Assembly: GCA_963704535.1 (NCBI GenBank)
Contig: OY969916.1
Coordinates: forward strand, 5,518,001 to 5,582,000
Direction of reading: 5' to 3'
Source: G963704535 sp963704535
GTDB lineage: Bacteria > Chloroflexota > Chloroflexia > Chloroflexales > Roseiflexaceae
Length of the DNA: 64,000 nucleotides
The notes under the pieces are model-generated. The model searched no databases. It saw only the letters and a list, made by a program, of their open reading frames with translations, and was not told where the DNA came from. Positions 56,686 through 64,000 of this stretch are shown here, piece after piece. The position numbers and the translations under genes were made by a program. The first letter of the stretch is position 1. Every line of letters begins with the position of its first letter.

Positions 56686-58620
56686 CTACTGCTCGTCCGG
56701 CTGGTAGTCGTAGGCCTGGTGGCGGAAGTAGGTGGTGTACAGCTCGGCGTAGTGGCCGCCGGCGCCGAGTAGCTCGGCGTGGCTGCCGGACTCGGCGATC
56801 TGCCCCGCGCGCATCACGATGATCCGGTCGGCGGCGCGAACGGTCGAGAGCCGGTGCGCGATGATGATGCTGGTGCGCCCGCGCAGCGCCACGGCTAGCC
56901 CGGCCTGGACCTGCGCCTCGGTGAATGGATCGATGCTGGCGGTCGCCTCGTCGAGCAGCAGGATGGCCGGATTCTGGAACAGCACCCGCGCGAGCGCCAC
57001 GAGTTGCCGCTGCCCCAGCGAGAGCCGCGCGCCCCGCTCGCCGACCTCAGTGCGCAGGCCCTGCGGCAGGTCGTCGAGCCAGCTCCCGTCGCCGACGTGC
57101 CTGGCGGCGGCCTCCACGCCGGCGTCGCTCGCCCCTGGGCGCCCGTAGCGGATGTTGTCGGCCAGCGTGCCGGCGAATAGGAACGGGACCTGCGGCACCA
57201 GCCCGACCTGCCGGCGATACTGGGCCAGGTCGAGCGAGCGGATGTCGTGCCCGTCGATCAGCAGCCGCCCGCCCTGGAACTCGTAGAAGCGCATGATCAG
57301 CTTGATCAGGCTCGATTTGCCGGCCCCAGTGTGCCCGACGACCGCTAGTGTCTGCCCGGCCGGGATGTCGAGTGAGAAGTCGCGCAGGACCCATTGTCCG
57401 TTGTCTGTTGTCCGTGGTCCGTGGTCAGGGGCGCCCACGGAGGGGCCGCCATACAAATCCCCGTGGTCCCCTTCTCCCCCTCTCCCCCTCTCCCCTTCTC
57501 CCCCTCGGTGGTCGGTGGTCGGTGGTCGGTGGTCGGCGTAGCTGAAGTGAACGTCTTCGAAGCGGATCTGGCCCTTGATCGCCGTGAGCCCGACGGCGGC
57601 AACCTGGATGACTTGCGGCTCGGCGTCGATGAGCGCAAAGACGCGCTCGCTGGCTGCTAGTCCCTGCTGAAACTGACTCCAGAACGAGGCGATGCTGGTG
57701 AGCGGGTAGAAGAAGATCACCAGGCTTTGCACGAACAGGTACCAGTCGCCCACCGAGACGCGGTTGCCGATCACCAGTAGGCCGCCGAAGTAGACCACCA
57801 CCGCCACGCCCAGGCCCGCCAGCGTGTTGAGCAGCGGGAAGATGCTGCCGAACACGGCCACCCGCGCGATCTGCACCCGATAGGCCAGATTGTTGGTCTC
57901 CTGAAAATCGGCGTAGATCGCCGCCTCTTGGCGGAAACTCTTGGCGACCGCGATGCCGCTGATCGTTTCCTGGATGGTGGCGTTCACCGTGGCCTGGGCG
58001 CGCTGCGCGTTGCGCATCGCCCGGCGCGCGATGCGCCGGAAGACCAGCGCGACCGCGATCACCAGCGGCCCAATCAGCAGCGTGATCAGCGCGAGCTGCC
58101 AGTTGACCACCAGCATCACCGCCATGATCACCCCCACCAGCACGAGCTGGCTGAGCAGATCGACGGTCAGCGTGACCACGGTGGCGAAGTCTTGCGTGTC
58201 GGATGTCACCCGGCTGACGACCCGGCCGGAGGCGTGCTGGTCGTAGAACGACATGTCGTGCCGCATGACCGCGCGAAAGGCATCCTCGCGCAGCGCCAGC
58301 ACCACGGCGCCCACGGCGCGGGCGGCGAACCACAGGCGCACGAGGTTGCACAGCCAGAACAGCGCGCCCAGCACCGTCAGCAGCGCGGCCAGGACCAGCA
58401 GGATCTGGAGGCCGGGGTTGCCGGTGAGGAGGTCGATCCCACGCGCGATCACGAACGGCATGGCGGTGACGGCCAGCGAGCCGAGCGCGACCATGGCCGC
58501 CACCAGCGCCACGGTGCGGGCGTGGGGGCGAAAGTAGACCGCGATGCGGCGAACCAACTGCGCGTCGCTGTAGGTCCGATCGTAGGCTTCGGCGTCGAGC
58601 CCGCCGGTGAGAAAGGCCAT
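56686..58620 (-). CDS. ABC exporter half-transporter, subunit with canonical Walker B and degenerate signature
   Basis: 644 residues: about six membrane segments (residues 30-320), then a nucleotide-binding domain with Walker A GHTGAGKSS, signature LSLGQRQLVALARVL (LSLGQ instead of LSGGQ), Walker B ILLLDEATASID, and His switch IIIAHRLST. Between the two, at KGQIRFEDVHFSYADHRPP, an in-frame repeat insertion of about 50 residues (57391-57538) interrupts the first strand region of the ATPase domain. It is paired with the next gene upstream on the same strand, forming a probable heterodimeric exporter of lipids or drugs. Confidence 0.9.
   Translation of the reverse strand: MAFLTGGLDAEAYDRTYSDAQLVRRIAVYFRPHARTVALVAAMVALGSLAVTAMPFVIARGIDLLTGNPGLQILLVLAALLTVLGALFWLCNLVRLWFAARAVGAVVLALREDAFRAVMRHDMSFYDQHASGRVVSRVTSDTQDFATVVTLTVDLLSQLVLVGVIMAVMLVVNWQLALITLLIGPLVIAVALVFRRIARRAMRNAQRAQATVNATIQETISGIAVAKSFRQEAAIYADFQETNNLAYRVQIARVAVFGSIFPLLNTLAGLGVAVVVYFGGLLVIGNRVSVGDWYLFVQSLVIFFYPLTSIASFWSQFQQGLAASERVFALIDAEPQVIQVAAVGLTAIKGQIRFEDVHFSYADHRPPTTDHRGGEGERGRGGEGDHGDLYGGPSVGAPDHGPRTTDNGQWVLRDFSLDIPAGQTLAVVGHTGAGKSSLIKLIMRFYEFQGGRLLIDGHDIRSLDLAQYRRQVGLVPQVPFLFAGTLADNIRYGRPGASDAGVEAAARHVGDGSWLDDLPQGLRTEVGERGARLSLGQRQLVALARVLFQNPAILLLDEATASIDPFTEAQVQAGLAVALRGRTSIIIAHRLSTVRAADRIIVMRAGQIAESGSHAELLGAGGHYAELYTTYFRHQAYDYQPDEQ
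57391..57538. repeat. In-frame composite repeat insertion in ABC exporter ATPase domain
   Basis: GTTGTCN/GTGGTCN heptads at both ends around a GC-rich unit (GGGGCGCCCACGGAGGGGCC) and CTTCTCCCC-type octads. It lies between FSYAD and WVLRDFSLDIPAG of the protein, adding about 50 residues without breaking the frame. Confidence 0.87.
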
Positions 58621-58630
58621 CTCTTCTCCT

Positions 58631-58694
58631 GAAAGGGTGAAAGGGTGAAAGGGTGAAGGGGTGAAAGGGTGACTTTCTTCACCCCTTCACCCCT

Positions 58695-58704
<10 letters not shown>
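58631..58704. repeat. Octad hairpin GAAAGGGT/TTCACCCC between the two ABC genes
   Basis: Five GAAAGGGT-type units then TTCACCCC-type units in inverse order. It provides the last codons (KMKG) and the stop of the upstream ABC gene (58695) and fills the gap to the next. Confidence 0.85.
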
Positions 58705-60530
<1,826 letters not shown>

Positions 60531-60559
60531 GGATCGGCACCAAGAAACTTTCGAAAAAT

Positions 60560-60620
60560 AAAATGTCCCACGGCTCCTGACAAGATGACAAGGTGACAAG
60601 ATGACAGGGTGACGTGCAGC
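60560..60620. repeat. Octad array GACAAGAT before the ABC gene
   Basis: GACAAGATGACAAGGTGACA-type octads with variants, no inverted arm. It occupies the probable 5' region of the minus-strand ABC gene and makes its start uncertain. Confidence 0.6.
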
Positions 60621-60700
60621 CCTCGGTTCTGGACTTCGAGAGTCCCCAAGAGTTCAGGAGCTGGCGGGAACACAGCGCGCATTATAGCAGCTTTGGCAAG

Positions 60701-60756
60701 GTCAGTAGTCAGTAGTCAGTTGCGGCGCAACTGACTACTGACTACTGACTACTGAC
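60701..60756. repeat. GTAGTCA heptad hairpin ending the DUF998-like gene
   Basis: Perfect inverted arms of GTCAGTAGTCAGTAGTCAGT around TGCGGCGCA. The last residues (SSVSSQ) and the TAG stop of the minus-strand gene lie in this repeat. Confidence 0.85.
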
Positions 60757-61386
60757 AGAGGATGCCAGCCGCCACAGCCGCGCGGCGATGACCTCGAACC
60801 AGAGGATCACGCCCAGCAACAGGCCGTAGAACATCAGCCCCTTGAGCACGAACGCCGGCCCGACCAGCGCGGCCACGACCCAGGTGAACGGTGCATACGC
60901 GGCCCAGCGCCGATCGCGGCGGAAGGCGATGGCGAGGGCCAGCAGCGCCGGCCACAGCGTCAGCCCTAGCACGACGAAGGCCAGGTCGTGGAGCCGGCCG
61001 GCGAGCGTGGGCGCACCGCCGCCAAAGGTCGGGTCGGTCGGGGCACACAGGCCGAACATGGCGCCGCCAGCGAGGGCCAGCAGCAGCGCCCCGGCGCGCC
61101 CCAGGCGGCCGGCGTCGAGCGCGCGCCGCAGCCCCTGGGCAAACACGACCAGCAGCAACCCGCAGGCGAGAAAGGCGAAGGTCATCCAGGCGCCGTAGGG
61201 GCCGAGCGCCAGGCCGCTGGGCCAATCGGTCGTCGGCGCGGCCAGCGGGTGCCAACGCAGCCCGCGCAGGAAGTCGTACTGCGCTATGGTGAGGATGACC
61301 AGGGCGCCGGCCAGCAGGAGCGGCCCGACGATCCCGGCCAGGGCGGCCCGGCGTAGCCAGGATGTTGAATGGGAACTCAAGCTCAA
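60742..61386 (-). CDS. DUF998-like integral membrane protein
   Basis: Up to 214 residues; only TTG starts are available at the 5' end (61386 or two codons later), so the start is uncertain. Six hydrophobic segments with short loops, for example AALAGIVGPLLLAGALVILT and LLVVFAQGLRRAL, and the opening plus the Pro-rich first loop (WHPLAAPTTDWPSGLALGPY) resemble DUF998 proteins. Function not established. Its C-terminus is provided by the heptad hairpin. Confidence 0.65.
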   Translation of the reverse strand: MSLSSHSTSWLRRAALAGIVGPLLLAGALVILTIAQYDFLRGLRWHPLAAPTTDWPSGLALGPYGAWMTFAFLACGLLLVVFAQGLRRALDAGRLGRAGALLLALAGGAMFGLCAPTDPTFGGGAPTLAGRLHDLAFVVLGLTLWPALLALAIAFRRDRRWAAYAPFTWVVAALVGPAFVLKGLMFYGLLLGVILWFEVIAARLWRLASSVSSQ

Positions 61387-61438
61387 TATGGATTCTCGAC
61401 GTTCGAGAGCGCGACCGGCTGCGGCCGCGCGCCATCGA

Positions 61439-61972
61439 TCAGGTAGCGGTCAGGTACTTTTCCATACGTATATCTTGCCACATCCGCTCTCGCCAATATG
61501 TAAAATCCTTGATCCTTCCAATTTCCCGATAGCCCAACTTGTGATACAAGCTGAGTGCTGGAGTATTGAACTCAAATGCGCCTAATTCAATGCGCCGTAA
61601 GCCGTGTGCGATAATCTGCTGCTCTAAATAGAGTAATGACTGATATCCGATACCTTTCCCGCGTCCTTGCGCTTCACCAATGGTAATGCCGATCCAAGCC
61701 GTTCCGGGTTCTTTTTTGAATAGGTGGTTGGGGTCCACCTGATAGTTCATTTCTCCAATCAACTGGGCTTCCCAATAGATAAGATAGATATGGTCATGGT
61801 TCAGCCGTTGTACCATATCGTCCAAGGTAACAATCTGTCGTTTTTCCAGATCCTCCTTGGTCCGATTCGGGCGAGACAATGGAATGAGGGCAGGGTCATT
61901 TTCCCAACGGGTAAAGGCTTCTGCAATTTCGCGTGTGGGTTCGACTAAAGGTGCAAACTGAATGGTAAGCAT
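61439..61972 (-). CDS. GNAT-family N-acetyltransferase
   Basis: 177 residues from the ATG ending at 61972; the frame extends further but without family similarity. The acetyl-CoA-binding motif is clear: WIGITIGEAQGRGKGIGYQS (RGKGIG), followed by ELGAFEFNTPALSLYHKLGY, typical of GNAT enzymes such as RimJ/SpeG types. The acceptor is unknown. Base composition is clearly lower in GC than the neighbours, and flanking DNA up to 62640 is similar, suggesting recent acquisition. Confidence 0.85.
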   Translation of the reverse strand: MLTIQFAPLVEPTREIAEAFTRWENDPALIPLSRPNRTKEDLEKRQIVTLDDMVQRLNHDHIYLIYWEAQLIGEMNYQVDPNHLFKKEPGTAWIGITIGEAQGRGKGIGYQSLLYLEQQIIAHGLRRIELGAFEFNTPALSLYHKLGYREIGRIKDFTYWRERMWQDIRMEKYLTAT

Positions 61973-62529
61973 ACTTGCCTTCGTCAGAATACTGCTGTAC
62001 CAAGAGTAGTCACTTCCGCAAGTATAGCAAAGGTTCGACTTCGTGGTAAGCAGTCGAACGGCCTGGCGTTCAGTTGCCCGCTGCGCGAGTAGGGCTTTCA
62101 TAGACCGGTAGTGCTACCAAAATGCCAACGATCTTGAAGAGCAAGCGAAGCGCAGCGGGTCAACTGCAACCACCCATCCGACAGGCCGTACGTCGGTACG
62201 GCAGGAACCCCCATCTCAGTGGTGGATCGGCGGAGTTGCTGGGGAGTGAGGCGCTCAAGGATGGTTTGGAGATCGGCAGGGATATGCATAACGGACACCG
62301 ATGAAGATGTGCGAGACCGAGCTTGGAACGATCACTGACACGCTCCCCATGATACCAGCAAAGCGAGGTCACAAATTGGTACAGCCATTGATGGATTGCC
62401 GCCCAACTCTAGAATGAGACGGATATTCGTCCACCTATACCCGTTTCACGGGATATTCGTCCGCCTATTCCTTCGCCCATGATAGCACGGAGCTCAAAGG
62501 GTATCCAAGATTGCCAGTGTGTCATTGGC
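61973..62529. other. Lower-GC region without a recognised gene
   Basis: A minus-strand frame 62098-62298 (MSVMHIPADLQTILERLTPQ...) might be a fragment of a broken mobile-element gene but I cannot identify it. Near 62420-62470 a short repeated phrase GGATATTCGTCC occurs twice. Nothing else is supported. Confidence 0.4.
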
Positions 62530-62620
62530 GCTTAGCGCCTATCCGAATAACCTCCCTTCGATACGGCTGCGCCGGGGTACCCTCTGGGTCCAGGATGAGT
62601 TATTCGGATAGGCGCTAAGC
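62530..62620. mobile_element. 91-bp MITE-like element with 22-bp perfect terminal inverted repeats
   Basis: GCTTAGCGCCTATCCGAATA-AC (62530-62551) and its exact complement at 62599-62620. The interior contains GGGTACCCTCTGGGTCC, the complement of the unit found in frame in the PKS (18231) and NRPS3 (24985). Confidence 0.8.
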
Positions 62621-62648
62621 CTCGCAGCATCCGCTGTTTACGAGAGCA

Positions 62649-63497
62649 CTATTCCCCCGCTCCAAACGCATAGCGCAGAAAGAGATGGCTGCCGCCGCGT
62701 TTGACGCCCACCAGCGTTCCCCAGATGGGCTGCTCGGGCGCGAACCGTTTCCCGGCCACCAGGCCGGGACGCTCGCCGGCGTCGTCGCGGCCGGCAACCT
62801 GGGGCGCCAGCGTCAGGAAGAGTTCGTCGAGACACTGCTCGGCGAAGAAGTCGCCCATCAGCTGCGGCCCACCCTCGACCAGAATTAGATCGCTGGGGCG
62901 GACACCGCCAACTGCCTCCAGAATCGCTCGGGCGCTGAGCGGGCCGGCGCTGTCCACGGCTGTGACCCGCACCGACGGCGGCGGCCCGGATTTACGGATT
63001 CGGCGCGCCCCCTCGGTGGTCGTGACGATCAACACCGGGACCTGGCCCGACTGGAACACCGGCAGCGCCATGTCGATCGCGCCGCTGGCGGTGACGATGA
63101 CATTGAGCGGCGGTTCGGGCTTGCCCAGCGTGGCGCGAAGCTGCCCATACGCCTCGGCCAGCGATGGATAGACATACTCAGCGGTCCAGAGGTGCTGCGG
63201 CACGGCCCGCAGTGTCCCAGCGCCCACGATCACAGCGTCGGCTGCGGCCCGTAATAGGCCCATCACCATTCGGTCGTGGGCATTGTGCCCACTGATCGGG
63301 CCACCGCCCGACCGGCCCGGTACGTTCAGCGACACCACCCCATCCAGCGTGGTCACGAAGTTGCCGATGATGTAGGGCCGGTCGGGAGGCGCCGGGAACG
63401 AGAGCCGGCCGTAGAGCGATGCGAGGGCCGGCGGAAGCGGGAGGTCAGCGCCCTGCCGCGCATCATAGAGCGCCTCCAGTGGATCAAGCGCGTTCAA
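62649..63497 (-). CDS. RibD C-terminal-type reductase (dihydrofolate-reductase-like fold)
   Basis: 282 residues. YIIGNFVTTLDGVVSLN at the start, GPISGHNAHDRMVMGLLRAA, DAVIVGAGTLRAVP and ILVEGGPQLMGDFF are the typical segments of RibD_C reductases, which reduce pyrimidine or pterin intermediates with NADPH. The deaminase half of bifunctional RibD is missing. It overlaps the folE stop by 4 bases, so the two are translationally coupled. That context favours a pterin or deazaflavin/riboflavin-type step acting near the GTP cyclohydrolase product; the exact substrate is not decided by the sequence. Confidence 0.83.
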   Translation of the reverse strand: MNALDPLEALYDARQGADLPLPPALASLYGRLSFPAPPDRPYIIGNFVTTLDGVVSLNVPGRSGGGPISGHNAHDRMVMGLLRAAADAVIVGAGTLRAVPQHLWTAEYVYPSLAEAYGQLRATLGKPEPPLNVIVTASGAIDMALPVFQSGQVPVLIVTTTEGARRIRKSGPPPSVRVTAVDSAGPLSARAILEAVGGVRPSDLILVEGGPQLMGDFFAEQCLDELFLTLAPQVAGRDDAGERPGLVAGKRFAPEQPIWGTLVGVKRGGSHLFLRYAFGAGE

Positions 63498-64000
63498 CGC
63501 GACACCCCGCAGATGCTCATAAATTCGGAGCGCAGCGCCGGGTTGTGGTCGTACTCGCCGCGCCAGAAGGTCGTCCGAGTGAGCGGCGATACCTCGCGCA
63601 CCCCGCGCATCTGGGTACAGAGGTGATGCGCCTCCAGGTAGACCGCCACGCCGTGCGGCTGTAACATTGCCTCCATGCTGTCGGCGATCTGCTGCCCGAT
63701 GCGCTCTTGCACGGCGAAGCGTTGGGCGAACAGCCGGACCAGGCGCGTGAGCTTGGAGATACCGATGATGTGTTCGTGCGCGATATAGCCGACATAGGCG
63801 TGCCCGTAAAAGGGTAGCGCGTGGTGCTCACAGAGCGCGAAGAATTGGATCGGCCCCTCGATCACCTGGCTGAGACGGCAGTCCGGCCCGCCGCGACACT
63901 CGGTATCGAAGACCGTCAGCAGCTTGGGATCGCCATCATACCCAGCGGTGGCATCATACATGGCGCGGATAAAGCGGCGCGGTGTCTCACGTGTCGCCGG
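63494..64000 (-). CDS. folE: GTP cyclohydrolase I, 5' end outside the window
   Basis: The frame is open to the right edge (ATRETPRRFIRAMYDAT...), so the first part of the gene lies beyond. Visible: TPRRF, the zinc-binding FFALCEHHALPFYGHAYVGY, ISKLTRLVRLFAQRFAVQER and the second zinc cysteine in HHLCTQMRGVREVS. The enzyme converts GTP to dihydroneopterin triphosphate, first step of folate and related pterin synthesis. It is followed by the overlapping RibD_C reductase gene. Confidence 0.92.
   Translation of the reverse strand, partial: PATRETPRRFIRAMYDATAGYDGDPKLLTVFDTECRGGPDCRLSQVIEGPIQFFALCEHHALPFYGHAYVGYIAHEHIIGISKLTRLVRLFAQRFAVQERIGQQIADSMEAMLQPHGVAVYLEAHHLCTQMRGVREVSPLTRTTFWRGEYDHNPALRSEFMSICGVSR

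Overview
The window looks like part of a GC-rich chromosome from a filamentous Chloroflexota-type bacterium. That placement is an inference. It rests on a secreted von Willebrand protein with Thr/Pro-rich TATLEP-type repeats, the very high density of short palindromic and 7-base tandem repeats, and the mix of housekeeping genes. No rRNA, tRNA or marker gene is present to confirm it. The dominant content is a hybrid NRPS/PKS gene cluster of about 37 kb (5766-42449), flanked by regulatory genes on the left and ordinary metabolic and transport genes on the right.

Layout. 1-5023: helix-turn-helix proteins, a sigma-factor-like protein and a membrane-anchored VWA protein. 5185-5213: a near-consensus sigma-70 promoter, followed by a leader of about 550 nt with a terminator-like hairpin. 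5766-36896: the megasynthases. NRPS1 is C-A-PCP; NRPS2 is C-A-PCP-C-A-PCP; the PKS is KS-AT-ACP; NRPS3 is C-A-PCP-C-A-PCP-C-A-PCP-E; NRPS4 is C-A-(nMT)-PCP-TE. If colinear, the product has seven amino-acid-type units plus one malonate unit. Pocket residues read by eye suggest Leu, Val/Ile, Gly-like (with an unusual Asn in place of the amino-binding Asp), malonyl, two beta-alanine-like units, an epimerised Cys-like unit, and an N-methylated residue. Release is by a thioesterase with a Cys nucleophile. 37059-42449: an MFS exporter, a LanB-type dehydratase-like protein and an SbnA-type 2,3-diaminopropionate enzyme complete the cluster.

Right side. 42428-42796: a lone receiver protein. 43336-46295: two adjacent genes that together match a VioB/RebD-type protein split in two. 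46565-47995: glutamine synthetase. 48675-54397: a sulfate ABC transporter operon (ATPase fused to a universal-stress-type region, binding protein, two permeases) ending in an OmpR-type regulator. 54519-56351: small genes and a beta-carbonic anhydrase. 56686-60530: a probable heterodimeric ABC exporter. Then a DUF998-like membrane protein, a lower-GC GNAT acetyltransferase, and a RibD_C reductase overlapping folE, which runs off the window.

The most unusual property is the repeats. Short tandem-repeat/hairpin sequences sit IN FRAME inside six or seven of the seven adenylation domains, at the same three protein positions, and also in the PKS acyltransferase and in both ABC exporter subunits. 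Unrelated repeat families occupy the same protein position in different modules. Other palindromic families lie between genes and repeatedly supply or touch the stop codon of the preceding gene. A second caution for all users: eight genes are each interrupted by one single-base indel (seven +1, one -1). This looks more like residual sequencing error than like eight independent gene deaths, so I annotate these as whole genes and mark the break.
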